From: a bacterium
Lineage (GTDB): Bacteria > Armatimonadota > Abditibacteriia > Abditibacteriales > Abditibacteriaceae
Direction: 5' to 3'
DNA: 64,000 nt
NCBI GenBank assembly: GCA_004172935.1
Contig: SDZD01000006.1
Span: 62,001-126,000, forward strand
Both the position numbers and the translations under genes were made by a program. The notes below the pieces were generated by a model. The model did not search any database. It had not been told where the DNA came from and saw nothing but the letters and a program-made list of their open reading frames with translations. Below, one piece after another: positions 43,721-52,427 of the stretch (the first letter of the stretch is position 1; each line of letters starts with the position of its first letter).

Positions 43721-45418
43721 ATGGATAAAGTTACGGCGTCAGGACGGAGAATTAACGGGTATTACTCGGCTGTTGGATGGAGTATTGGAACGACATTCAT
43801 TGCCGCACTCTTACTGCAACTGGCAAGCTCGCCATTTGAATTTTCTAAAGTCCCCATTTTCTTCAGGTTTATATTCTTTGATGACCGCTTTGTATTGTGG
43901 TTGTCGGTTGCCGTTCTGGGGTTTGCACTTCTACTGGCCTCGCGTGTCCGTATCGAGATTGTCGAATCACTGTTGGCATGGATTGATCGCTCAATTTTAG
44001 GGATTTCCATCGCCAGTTTTGTTGTCTTTGGCTTGGGAGCTATTCTCTTTTACCATCGCTACTCCCTTTCGATGGATGAGTTTTCTATTGTCTATCAGAG
44101 CAAGGTCTTTGCAGCTGGAAAGTTGGATGGTCAAGTTTCCAGCAACTTAATTGATCGGCTCGTAGCGCCGCAATTCATTATCGAATTTTTTGGTATTGAT
44201 CGCGCGCGCGGGTTGATCACTGCTGTGTACTGGCCCGGAACATCATTATTGATGACTCCCTTCACACTATTGGGAGTTCCATGGCTGCTTAATCCTTTCA
44301 TTTCGGCCATCACGGTCTACTGCCTTCATCGGGCGACACGAGAAGCGACTGGTTCGCCGACCGTAGCTTCGTGGGCAACTCTGTTTCTTATCGCTTCTCC
44401 CGTCTTTGCGGTCAGCGCTGCCAGTTACTACGCGATGCCCTCGCATATGCTGGCGAACATCCTCTACTTCTGGGTTTTATTTCGCGCCAATACGCTGCGC
44501 GAAAGCGGGCAACACCATAGACATTTGGTATTTCTGGCTGGAGTGATCGGTGGTTTTGCCTTAGTTCTGCATAACCCCATCCCCCATACGGCATTTTGTG
44601 CCCCCTGGTTGGTGTGGATTGTACTGAGGCGTCGGGACTGGATACTTCCCATTTTTGTTGGCTATTTAGTCTTTGCACTTCCCTTAGGGGTAGGGTGGTT
44701 TTTACATTTGAAGACGTTGGATGCTCAAATGCCACAGTTGGAAAATAGCATTCTGGCGCGTCTGCCACAGATATTTGTGCTGCCATCCTCCGATCTATTG
44801 ACTATACGGTTGTTAGCCATATTTAAAGTTATGGCTTGGGCTGTGCCGGGCATGTTGGTTCTCGTTTTTGGAGCTTGGAGCCGACGCCAAACCCCGCTTT
44901 GGTTGCGTTTGCTGAAAGCCTCTTTCGCCACTCTGTTCATAGCGTACTTTTTTATCTCCTACCCACAAGGACATGGTTGGGGATACCGTTTCATTCATCC
45001 TGCGTGGTTTATCTTGCCTCTGTTGGCAGCATTCGCCTTGAATCATCAAGTTGGTGAGGGCGAAGAGAACGTGACTAGACCCCACGCATCGCGTCGCCAA
45101 TTTTTTGCCGCTGCAATTGGCTTGTCATTATGCATCTTACTGCCGACGCAAATATGGCAGGTCAATCGCTTCATTACGTGGTATCTGGGGCAAATTCCAA
45201 ATCCACCGAGTGACAGGAAATCCATTCTTTTTATTGACCCGCGAGTCGGATATTACTCAAGCGATTTTGTACAAAATGACCCCTTCCTACGAGACAAAGC
45301 CTGGAAATTGATTGCACGTGGTCCCGCTTCCGATCTCAAGTTCGCGAGCCAATTTTTGCACTCACCTCGTGTGGCACAACAGGGTGCATGGGGAGAATTG
45401 ATTGTTGAGGGCGAGTAA
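43721..45418 (+). CDS. GT39-like integral membrane glycosyltransferase
   Basis: A 565-residue protein with ten or more membrane helices. After the second helix pair an extracytoplasmic loop reads YHRYSLSMDEFSIVYQS; the DE pair matches the catalytic acid position of GT-C (PMT/ArnT) enzymes. A TAVYWPGTSLLMTPF segment follows. The C-terminal ~90 residues look extracytoplasmic. It likely transfers sugar from a polyprenyl-phosphate donor to a surface acceptor. The base composition is more A+T-rich than neighbouring genes. Confidence 0.72.
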   Translation: MDKVTASGRRINGYYSAVGWSIGTTFIAALLLQLASSPFEFSKVPIFFRFIFFDDRFVLWLSVAVLGFALLLASRVRIEIVESLLAWIDRSILGISIASFVVFGLGAILFYHRYSLSMDEFSIVYQSKVFAAGKLDGQVSSNLIDRLVAPQFIIEFFGIDRARGLITAVYWPGTSLLMTPFTLLGVPWLLNPFISAITVYCLHRATREATGSPTVASWATLFLIASPVFAVSAASYYAMPSHMLANILYFWVLFRANTLRESGQHHRHLVFLAGVIGGFALVLHNPIPHTAFCAPWLVWIVLRRRDWILPIFVGYLVFALPLGVGWFLHLKTLDAQMPQLENSILARLPQIFVLPSSDLLTIRLLAIFKVMAWAVPGMLVLVFGAWSRRQTPLWLRLLKASFATLFIAYFFISYPQGHGWGYRFIHPAWFILPLLAAFALNHQVGEGEENVTRPHASRRQFFAAAIGLSLCILLPTQIWQVNRFITWYLGQIPNPPSDRKSILFIDPRVGYYSSDFVQNDPFLRDKAWKLIARGPASDLKFASQFLHSPRVAQQGAWGELIVEGE

Positions 45419-45464
45419 CGCACCGACGTTCCTCTCTTTGCTTGCTGTTCTAGTTCATCGAATT

Positions 45465-46994
45465 ATGCCCTTTACTCCTTCGCGTTTTCCATCCGTGCCT
45501 CCGGAATCCGAACCTTCGACTCACAGGCAAGGCATGAGTCGCGGTAACGCTATTTGTTTAGGTCTGGCCGTTCTCATCGGGTTTATATTGCACCTTATCC
45601 CCGTGCTGCAGAGTCGCTGGGTGGTTGGGGATGGAGGGCTATTTTGGAACGCAGCTAAAGCTATCGCCGACAATCATTTTATTTTGCCGCGTACGATACC
45701 CTATCCAACGCTCACCCCAGATATTCCCTTCTGCTATCCACCATTAGCGTTCTATCTTGCCGCGATTTTCTACTCGTTCGGGGTCGGGTTAGATATTGTT
45801 TTCAAGTGGTTGCCTTTTGGGTTCAGTCTCTTTTTGATTCTTTGTGTCTGGAATTTTGCTAACACACTCTTTAAAGGCTCGGTTGCGGCAGGAGCAACGG
45901 CCTTGCTTTGGTCAGCTTCCTTTCTGGGGTTCTCTTGGCACATACAAGGCGGAGGACTTCCGCGCGCTTTGGGTATGTGCTTCGCTTTGGTCGCTATGGA
46001 CGCGGCTTTGCGGTTATGGCGTGATGACGAGACACGTTGTTTTTGGTGGGTTGTCGCGTTTCTGGCTTTGGCAGTCGCCACACACCTTGAGCGCTTTCAA
46101 ATGGGGGTTATCGGTACTGCCGCATTATGGCTTTGCTATGGTCGCAACTTCCGCACGGCAGCTCAATTTGTAGGTATTCTTCTGCTGGCAGCTTGCTTCA
46201 CTTTGCCATGGTGGGGTGTTTGTGTGGCCCGCTTCGGGGTGGCGCCGTTCTTAAGTGCATCGCGGGCAGTTCAATACCAGCCTCTGACGCTGCTTCATTT
46301 TTTTCCCGTTCTCGTTACCCTGCTATGCCTGCGGAAAAAGCTTGCTTTCGTTCCGCTTTGGGCACTTTTGATTGTGCTTCTCGAACCGCGTTCGAGCTTC
46401 ATTTTTCTGACAGTTCCGATCTCCTTGAGTTTAGGAGTCGCCATTGAAACCTGTGTTTTTAGCTCGTGGTCTCCCAGGGTAATTATTGGTGTGCGTTTTT
46501 CGTTAGCCAGTCTTTTGTTGCTATGTTTCGTACTCGATACCTTCTCTCAGTTACCCACCATCGAGTCGTTATCTCCAGGGCACCGCGATGCCATGTCTTG
46601 GGTTGCACAACACACGTCGGCTACTAGTTCTTTTCTGGTGCTGCCAACTCATGCCTGGGCCAGAGACACAGTTTCGGAATGGTTCCCCACTCTGACGCAA
46701 AGGCGCAGTCTGGCGACCGTTCAGGGGGCAGAATGGTTGGGAGCAGGAGTGTTCAATGCTCGTGAAGCCCAACAGACCAAACTTATGAGATGCTCATCTT
46801 GGCGCGATGTAGAGGATTGGAGCCAGCTTAACAATCTTCGCTATGAATGGGTTTTTCTACCTCTTCATGCTACCACTTCGCTTCCTGAGTTGAACCGGCA
46901 TCTCCGAATATGGAATCAAGATTTAAGGCGTCTGCCCCAGTGGAATGTGGTGTATTCGAACCGCGATGTCGCTGTTTTTCACCACATGAAGTGA
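45465..46994 (+). CDS. GT39-like integral membrane protein
   Basis: A ~510-residue multi-pass protein, probably a second GT-C glycosyltransferase. Helices begin at NAICLGLAVLIGFILHLIP; the next loop has VVGDGGLFWNAAKAIADNHF, where an acidic residue after the first helix is expected. The C-terminus (~410-510) is an extracytoplasmic domain (SWVAQHTSATSSFLVLPTH). The ATG at 45465 is preferred; 45534 is possible. It follows the previous gene by 46 bp and is likely in one operon. Confidence 0.68.
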   Translation: MPFTPSRFPSVPPESEPSTHRQGMSRGNAICLGLAVLIGFILHLIPVLQSRWVVGDGGLFWNAAKAIADNHFILPRTIPYPTLTPDIPFCYPPLAFYLAAIFYSFGVGLDIVFKWLPFGFSLFLILCVWNFANTLFKGSVAAGATALLWSASFLGFSWHIQGGGLPRALGMCFALVAMDAALRLWRDDETRCFWWVVAFLALAVATHLERFQMGVIGTAALWLCYGRNFRTAAQFVGILLLAACFTLPWWGVCVARFGVAPFLSASRAVQYQPLTLLHFFPVLVTLLCLRKKLAFVPLWALLIVLLEPRSSFIFLTVPISLSLGVAIETCVFSSWSPRVIIGVRFSLASLLLLCFVLDTFSQLPTIESLSPGHRDAMSWVAQHTSATSSFLVLPTHAWARDTVSEWFPTLTQRRSLATVQGAEWLGAGVFNAREAQQTKLMRCSSWRDVEDWSQLNNLRYEWVFLPLHATTSLPELNRHLRIWNQDLRRLPQWNVVYSNRDVAVFHHMK

Positions 46995-47058
46995 GCAACT
47001 GCGGGACGAACAGCGCATCCAAAATGGGACAATTTCCAATGCCCGACGACACGTTGTT

Positions 47059-47811
47059 TTAGATTGAAGGTGTGGCTGGTTTGCGTGCTTCCAGAATGCC
47101 AATCATAGCTGCTTCCATTGGCAGGGCGCGCGACGGGAAGAATACGCGAGGTGGCAAATGTCCCATACGCCCCAATACATAGGACACCGGATTCACCAGG
47201 GTTTGGCCCCATGTTGCTGTCACCTGGAATCCTGTTGCTTGGAGATGTTTGCCCAGTTCTTGCGGGCGAAATTCGTACAGGTGGTATTCGTTCTTCATGC
47301 CACCTAAGCCCAAAACCCACGTGAAGTAGCGATTCGGCGTTGAAATGAGCAATTTTCCGCCGGGGCGTAGCACGCGATACAACTCTTTCATCGCTTGCTG
47401 TGCGTCCGAGAGGGAGAGATGCTCGATTGTCTCGAAGCAAATGGCGGCGTCGAACGAAGCATCCTCGAAGTCGATGTTGGTAATGCTGCCGAGATTAAAG
47501 TTAACGTCCGCAGTTGTGTAGTTTTTGCGGGCGTAGGCGAGTGCCTCTTCGGAAATGTCGACTCCCTCCACATGGGCGCCGCGTGTTTGAGCCACAATTT
47601 TTGAGCCGTAACCCAGGCCACAGGCGATGTCGATAACGCGCAATTGATTTCCTGGAGTCAGACCTTTGAGGCGTCGGGCCGCTAAGAGGTAGCGTGATCT
47701 GTGCATCCACATCTCTGCACGATTGGGGTCGTTCAGGCCGTCGAGGCGCTCGATTGGTGCGTAAACCTTGCCCGCACGTTCATCTACTGGGGCCGCGTTC
47801 TGGTCGCTCAT
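47059..47811 (-). CDS. SAM-dependent methyltransferase
   Basis: A 250-residue class I methyltransferase. Motif I is VIDIACGLGYGSKIVAQ (~63-79), motif II EGVDISEEAL, and a DAAICFETIEHLSLSDAQQ segment precedes YRVLRPGGKLLISTPN. This is the UbiE/Methyltransf_11 type common in glycan clusters, where such enzymes often methylate sugars or glycan ends. It is divergent from the GT2 gene, with 54 bp between starts. Confidence 0.88.
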   Translation of the reverse strand: MSDQNAAPVDERAGKVYAPIERLDGLNDPNRAEMWMHRSRYLLAARRLKGLTPGNQLRVIDIACGLGYGSKIVAQTRGAHVEGVDISEEALAYARKNYTTADVNFNLGSITNIDFEDASFDAAICFETIEHLSLSDAQQAMKELYRVLRPGGKLLISTPNRYFTWVLGLGGMKNEYHLYEFRPQELGKHLQATGFQVTATWGQTLVNPVSYVLGRMGHLPPRVFFPSRALPMEAAMIGILEARKPATPSI

Positions 47812-47819
47812 TACTTTTC

Positions 47820-47825
47820 ATCTTA
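47820..47825 (-). promoter_or_regulatory. TAAGAT box 8 nt before methyltransferase ATG
   Basis: On the minus strand TGTAAGAT (extended -10) is followed by 8 nt (GAAAAGTA) and the ATG, with no Shine-Dalgarno. The spacing is identical to the cysS, pgm, glmS and 11156 gene cases. Confidence 0.5.
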
Positions 47826-47865
47826 CACAACCTTGAATCGGTGGTGTCTTTTAGACTGGCGCTCG

Positions 47866-48795
47866 ATGGCCCCATCGGTTTCGATTGTTTTGCCCGTCTG
47901 GAACGGCGCTCGCGATTTGCGCGACACACTTCCTGCTCTTGCCGCGCAGCAGTACGATGGCAAAGTCGAAATTATTGCTATTGATTCTGGCTCACGAGAT
48001 GATAGCGTGGATTTACTGCGAGAGGCGGGGGCGCGGATATGGGAAATCCCGCAGAGCGAGTTCGGACACGGTAAAACCCGCAACTTTGGTGTGCGGGAAG
48101 CCAGTGGTGAAATCATCGTTTTCCTGAGTCAGGATGCAACGCCTATGGGCAGCGATTGGTTGCAGCAATTGGTGAAGCCCGTTCAGGATTCGCATGTTGG
48201 TGCCGCCTTTGCCCGCCAGTTGCCCCGTCAGGATGCGACTCCGTTAGAGCGCTATTTTCACTACTCCATCTATCCCGCGAAGGGGAGTATCACTCGTTCC
48301 CGGAAAGGACGCGCCCTTTCAGTTAGCAACGTGTTCTTCTCTAATGTGTGCAGCGTGGCACGGCGCGAAGTGTGTTTGCGCTTTCCCTTCGATGAGACGG
48401 TTATCATGAGTGAGGACCAGGTCTTCTCTCGCGATCTTTTGCAGAATGGTCTGGACATCGTCTATGCGCCTCAAGCCCAGGTGATTCACTCGCACCATTA
48501 TAATTTGCGCGCCCTTTTCAAACGCAATTTCGATAGCGGGTATTCGTTGCGCTCTTTTCCCGGCGACCCGATGTGGAAGCAAATGGGCAAGGCCATCATG
48601 TTCATCACGCGCGAGGTACGGTTTTTGGCGCGCGAAAAGCAATTCGCCTGGCTGCTTTATTTGCCCATTTATGAGGCAGTTCGCTTTGCAGCGCTTATTA
48701 GTGGGACACAGGCCGAGCGTTTGCCTCATCGCACGCGAGTCGCGCTGAGCTTACATAGCTCTTATTGGAACCGCGAATCACAGGACAAAACTTGA
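47866..48795 (+). CDS. GT2 glycosyltransferase, rhamnosyltransferase-like
   Basis: A 310-residue family 2 enzyme. SIVLPVWNGARDLRDTLPAL starts the nucleotide-binding fold; AIDSGSRDDS, the EFGHGKTRNFG loop and the metal segment FLSQDATP (Asp90) follow, then MSEDQVFSRDLL near 190. The GHGKTRN loop is typical of bacterial rhamnosyltransferases and related sugar transferases. The donor is inferred. ATG 47866 gives the family start; upstream in-frame codons run through the methyltransferase gene. Confidence 0.88.
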   Translation: MAPSVSIVLPVWNGARDLRDTLPALAAQQYDGKVEIIAIDSGSRDDSVDLLREAGARIWEIPQSEFGHGKTRNFGVREASGEIIVFLSQDATPMGSDWLQQLVKPVQDSHVGAAFARQLPRQDATPLERYFHYSIYPAKGSITRSRKGRALSVSNVFFSNVCSVARREVCLRFPFDETVIMSEDQVFSRDLLQNGLDIVYAPQAQVIHSHHYNLRALFKRNFDSGYSLRSFPGDPMWKQMGKAIMFITREVRFLAREKQFAWLLYLPIYEAVRFAALISGTQAERLPHRTRVALSLHSSYWNRESQDKT

Positions 48796-48809
48796 ACTGA
48801 GGATAGGGA

Positions 48810-49223
48810 TTAAGTCTTTTTGCGGGTTAAGGATGCTTTGCCAAAGCTCCAGTTCTTGTGCAGCCAAAAATTCCCTGCCATGACTGCCAAGCCTACCAAT
48901 ACGTTCGCAACCAGATAGTGCATTGATAAGCCTTCGACGAGGAGAGCCACTAAGCTCAAGCTAAAGGCAAAGCTTCCTATGTTCACCGTATAGTAGCGTC
49001 GTAGTTCGTGCCAGATTTGAACACCTTGGGCGCGGAATGTCAGTTTTCTGTTCAGAAAAAAACCAACTCCGCTGACAATGAATAGTGTGAGAGTGGAGGC
49101 GAGCATGTAGTGGAGATGCAGGATTTCCTTGCCCACATAAAGCACTATCATGTTGAGCAAAAAACACCCGCTCCCCACCATCGCGAAGCGCAGGAACTGT
49201 GAGTGGCGCGCAAAAATGGTCAC
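48810..49223 (-). CDS. GtrA-family membrane protein
   Basis: A 137-residue four-helix protein beginning RHSQFLRFAMVGSGCFLLNMIVLY; VSGVGFFLNRKLTFRA and the final GNFWLHKNWSFG are the GtrA signature. GtrA proteins help move polyprenyl-phosphate sugars across the membrane, matching the GT2/GT39-like genes nearby. Start is GTG at 49223, preceded by AGAGGGG at close spacing. It is convergent with the GT2 gene. Confidence 0.9.
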   Translation of the reverse strand: MTIFARHSQFLRFAMVGSGCFLLNMIVLYVGKEILHLHYMLASTLTLFIVSGVGFFLNRKLTFRAQGVQIWHELRRYYTVNIGSFAFSLSLVALLVEGLSMHYLVANVLVGLAVMAGNFWLHKNWSFGKASLTRKKT

Positions 49224-49254
49224 AACCCCTCTAATTGAATCAAATCGGCCTTTT

Positions 49255-50520
49255 TTAGCGGGAACTCAGTTCGATGACGTTGCGTGCCCGCTCTTTGAGT
49301 TTTTGGCTGGCCGTCTCGATGCCCGAAGTGAGGATGTTGACGTTGGCGTCGGGTTGAATGAGATCGGCTTTCTGATTGGATAGCAGAGTCTCGACATCGG
49401 TCACGCTTTCAAGACCGCGCGAAAGCACGTTGTAGAGAGGGTCGCGTTCGACGGGTTCGCGTCCGGCTTCCACAATCATCTCGACTAACTGGCGGCTAGT
49501 GAGGACCTGTTTGCGGTCGCGGGTCGGGTCGCGGATGATTTCGTACTCCATGATGGTGCCATCGACATCGTCGGCGCCAAACCACAGCGCACTTTGTGAT
49601 ACGGGAGCTGTGTTCATAATCCAGAAGGTTTTTATATGGGGGAAGTTATCGAGCATGAGCCGTGACACGGCGATTTCACGCAAATCCTCGACACCCGTTG
49701 GTGGCGGCAACTCTTCCATCGCCGTTTTTTCGGGGTGCCACGACAATGGGATGAAGGTGAGAAAGCCGCCGGTTTCGTCCTGCAACTCACGCAATCGCAC
49801 GAAGTGTTCGACTTTTTCGGGGGTTTGTTCGACGTGACCGTAGAGCAGTGTCGCGTTGGATTTGACGCCGCTCTGGTGAGCGGCGCGCGCCAGTTCCAGC
49901 CAGCGGGCGGCGTTGGGTTTGGCGAAAAACAGGTCTTCGTGAACACGGTCGCTCATCACTTCGGCGCCGCCACCGGGGATGGCATCAAGGCCCGCTGCTT
50001 TGAGGTCGGCGTATACCTCGTGCGGCGATTTCTTGGATGCGCGCACGATCTGGTCGATTTCGACCATGGTGAAAGCTTTGATATGGGCGTTGGGGCGTGC
50101 TGCTTTGACGGCGCGCAGCAACTCCAGATAATACGAGTAGGGGAGTTTGGGGTTGACGCCGCCCACGATATGAACCTCGGAGATGGGCACGTCGCCGTAG
50201 TTGAGGACTTTCTGCGCGGCCTGTTCGGGTGTCATGGTATAGGCGCGCGGGTCGTCTTTGGGGCGGGCGTAGAACGAGCAGAACAAGCAGCCCTTGTTGC
50301 AGACGTTGGTGTAGTTGACGTGTTGGTTTCTGACCCAATAGGCGACGTTTCCGTTTTTGCGCTCGCGTACGAGGTTGGCGAGGTAACCCACGGCGTTGAG
50401 GTCGGCGGTTTGGTAAAGTTGCAGGCCATCGTCAAACGAAAGACGCTCTTCGCGTTCGACTTTGGCGGCAATGTCTGCCAATCCTGCGCGTTCAATTCTT
50501 TGTTGCCAAATTGGGTTCAT
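49255..50520 (-). CDS. mqnE: Aminofutalosine synthase
   Basis: A 421-residue radical SAM enzyme for the first futalosine-pathway step (chorismate-derived carboxyvinyl benzoate plus SAM). The cluster motif is C74-x3-C78-x2-C81 (HVNYTNVCNKGCLFCSFY). VHIVGGVNPKLPYSYYLELL, IPGGGAEVMSDRVHEDLF and GGFLTFIPLSWHPEKTAME are MqnE-specific. About 45 residues at the C-terminus (after DPLYNVL) exceed the usual end. The pathway also needs MqnA, MqnB and MqnD, which are not in this window. Its substrate derives from the shikimate route encoded at 17.8-21.3 kb. Confidence 0.94.
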   Translation of the reverse strand: MNPIWQQRIERAGLADIAAKVEREERLSFDDGLQLYQTADLNAVGYLANLVRERKNGNVAYWVRNQHVNYTNVCNKGCLFCSFYARPKDDPRAYTMTPEQAAQKVLNYGDVPISEVHIVGGVNPKLPYSYYLELLRAVKAARPNAHIKAFTMVEIDQIVRASKKSPHEVYADLKAAGLDAIPGGGAEVMSDRVHEDLFFAKPNAARWLELARAAHQSGVKSNATLLYGHVEQTPEKVEHFVRLRELQDETGGFLTFIPLSWHPEKTAMEELPPPTGVEDLREIAVSRLMLDNFPHIKTFWIMNTAPVSQSALWFGADDVDGTIMEYEIIRDPTRDRKQVLTSRQLVEMIVEAGREPVERDPLYNVLSRGLESVTDVETLLSNQKADLIQPDANVNILTSGIETASQKLKERARNVIELSSR

Positions 50521-50720
50521 AAGTTAAGAAACGAACGAAAAGTGATGTCGTTACTTCGAGTTCACCGCGATTTCATCTGCTTTTAATACCGCGATTGGAA
50601 ACACTTTGATTATCGCAAGTGAAGCAAATTAAAGGGAATTTCCTTGATTTTGGCGCTTCTATTGCTGAGGGGAGGCGCGAAATGTTCGCGGAAGAGTTAC
50701 AAATGCAAGAAGGGCAAACC

Positions 50721-51467
50721 ATGCGGTTCAAAGGATCAATCGCTCTCGTGACGGGAGCCGGATCGGGCATTGGACGTGCGACAGCTTTACAGTTCGCGCG
50801 CGAGGGCGCTCGCGTTGCAATTGTGGATGTTGACCGCGAGGCGGGCGCTCAAACGCTCGAACTGCTTCACAAGGAAGGAGGACAGGGGGTTTTCCTGTTC
50901 GCCGATGTCTCCAAGAGTGCCGACGTCCAAGGTGTTGTCAATCGCGTTATCGAGTTGTGGAGCCGACTCGACATCCTCGTCAATAATGCTGGAACGATGC
51001 GCTTTGCTCCTGTGGTTCAGCTGAGCGAGGATGATTGGGATACGGTTATCGCTGTTAACCTGCGCTCGGCCTTTTTGTTTTCCAAGTACGCCGTGCCGCA
51101 CATGAGGCGGGTTTCGGGACGTCGCGGTGGAGCCATCGTGAACGTTTCTAGCGTCCATGCCAGTGCCACAACGCGCAACGTCGCCGCTTACGCTGCCAGC
51201 AAGGGCGGACTCGAAGCCTTCACGCGCGCTTTGGCGTTGGAAGTGGAGACACAGAGCGTGCGTGTTAATGCGGTTGCCCCCGGTGCGGTCGATACGCCGC
51301 TGTTGTGGAGTAACCCCAACCTGCAATCGGGCGCCGAAAAATTGGAAGGCACCGTTATTTCTGCGCAGGGCATCGCCGATGCCATCTGCTACCTCGCCTC
51401 AGATCAGGCCGCGTTCGTCACTGGAACAGTTTTGAGCGTGGATGCGGGCCGTTTAGCGCGGCTTTAG
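50721..51467 (+). CDS. Short-chain dehydrogenase/reductase
   Basis: A 248-residue classical SDR. The Rossmann motif is TGAGSGIG (11-18), Asp36 at the end of strand 2 (VAIVDVD) favours NAD(H), NNAG is at 88-91, and catalytic Ser143/144, Tyr157 and Lys161 are in NVSSVHASATTRNVAAYAAS. The C-terminus ends FVTGTVLSVDAG. The substrate is unknown. AGAAGGG before 50721 supports this start; upstream ATGs at 50703 and 50682 are in frame. Its last 50 bp overlap the convergent haem-protein gene. Confidence 0.92.
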   Translation: MRFKGSIALVTGAGSGIGRATALQFAREGARVAIVDVDREAGAQTLELLHKEGGQGVFLFADVSKSADVQGVVNRVIELWSRLDILVNNAGTMRFAPVVQLSEDDWDTVIAVNLRSAFLFSKYAVPHMRRVSGRRGGAIVNVSSVHASATTRNVAAYAASKGGLEAFTRALALEVETQSVRVNAVAPGAVDTPLLWSNPNLQSGAEKLEGTVISAQGIADAICYLASDQAAFVTGTVLSVDAGRLARL

Positions 51468-52353
51468 CCCCCGGTGGCGTTGCGGATGGCTTTTGTTGCT
51501 TTTGTTGCTTTTCTGCCACTGCGTATAAATAAAAAGCTACTCCCAGCGCATCGCCGACTTCTATTGTTGTGCGTGAGGTCGCATTGGGGTTGGGGCCTAG
51601 CGGGCGGTAGATATGGCAGGAGATGCACGCGGGCTTGTTGGCCCGAATGGGCACCGCCACAACTTTCCAACGCTTGTTGACCCGTCGGGAGATTCCTATT
51701 TTCGCATTGTGGGGATATTCTTCGGCTAATTCGAAGACGCGATTGCCGATTTCTTGAAGCGCGTTGACTGAAGGGGCTTTTAAAGGTGGAGTCGGCGATG
51801 AGACGGGCGTGCCATCAGGATTATGAGTCGTGAGGCCGTCCTTACCGTCCATGCCCCTCGCTTGTTCTTGGTCGATAACCCTTTCCTTTGTCTTGTTGTT
51901 TGTGGGGTAGAAGTTGATCGCGCGGGGCAGAGGTAGGGTAATTTTCCCCGTCAGATGTACTGGGCCTTGAATTGGTTTGTAGCCAGCACCATCCCATGCA
52001 CGTAACCAGAGGGCACGGCTCATCAGGTAGAACGCGGCATCCGTCTTTTTGTTCTTCAGAGCGGCAATTGTGGTCTTTTCGGTGGGAGTCTGTGGATTGT
52101 ACAGGTAATGTTGGTTGCCATAGGCGCGCACAATACCAAAGTCCTTATCGGGCACGACGGCAAAGCGAGCCTGTAAATCGCGGTTGAGCGATGCCAGTTC
52201 CGGTGTTGGAAAGCTGAATGGTTTTAGGGGCAGAGGTGGTTTTTGCCTGGACTCGCGATAGCGACTGGCGCCCCACAACAGAATCGCACTCGCGACACTA
52301 CAGCCAAGTAGAAAGCGGATGCGTTTGAGTTCCGCTGCATTCAAGGGAGACAT
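51418..52353 (-). CDS. Membrane-anchored CxxCH (c-type haem) protein
   Basis: A ~311-residue protein. One N-terminal helix (FLLGCSVASAILLWGAS) precedes a large extracytoplasmic domain with one CISCH haem-binding motif (243-247) in RANKPACISCHIYRPLGP. A VGISRRVNKRWKVVAVPIRANKPACISCH layout resembles DUF3365/Tll0287-like single-haem sensors. It might sense redox or ligands or carry electrons. ATG at 52353 is preferred; 52383 is possible. The C-terminal tail (KQQKQQKPSATPPGAK) is low-complexity and overlaps the SDR gene by 50 bp. Confidence 0.75.
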   Translation of the reverse strand: MSPLNAAELKRIRFLLGCSVASAILLWGASRYRESRQKPPLPLKPFSFPTPELASLNRDLQARFAVVPDKDFGIVRAYGNQHYLYNPQTPTEKTTIAALKNKKTDAAFYLMSRALWLRAWDGAGYKPIQGPVHLTGKITLPLPRAINFYPTNNKTKERVIDQEQARGMDGKDGLTTHNPDGTPVSSPTPPLKAPSVNALQEIGNRVFELAEEYPHNAKIGISRRVNKRWKVVAVPIRANKPACISCHIYRPLGPNPNATSRTTIEVGDALGVAFYLYAVAEKQQKQQKPSATPPGAKAALNGPHPRSKLFQ

Positions 52354-52387
52354 GAATGCAGTGTCCGTCAAACACCCAGCCAAAACA

Positions 52388-52420
52388 AAAGCCCTTCGAG
52401 ATTGTGTCTCGAAGGGCTTT
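52388..52420 (-). terminator. Intrinsic terminator of glmS
   Basis: AAAGCCCTTCGAG (52388-52400) and CTCGAAGGGCTTT (52408-52420) form a 13-bp stem with a 7-nt loop; on the minus strand TGTTTTGG follows. It lies 8 nt after the glmS stop and separates it from the haem protein gene. Confidence 0.88.
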
Positions 52421-52427
52421 CAAGTTT

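Noticed and set aside
49735-50586. Plus-strand open frame over mqnE
   Set aside because: Complementary shadow of a well-supported radical SAM gene.
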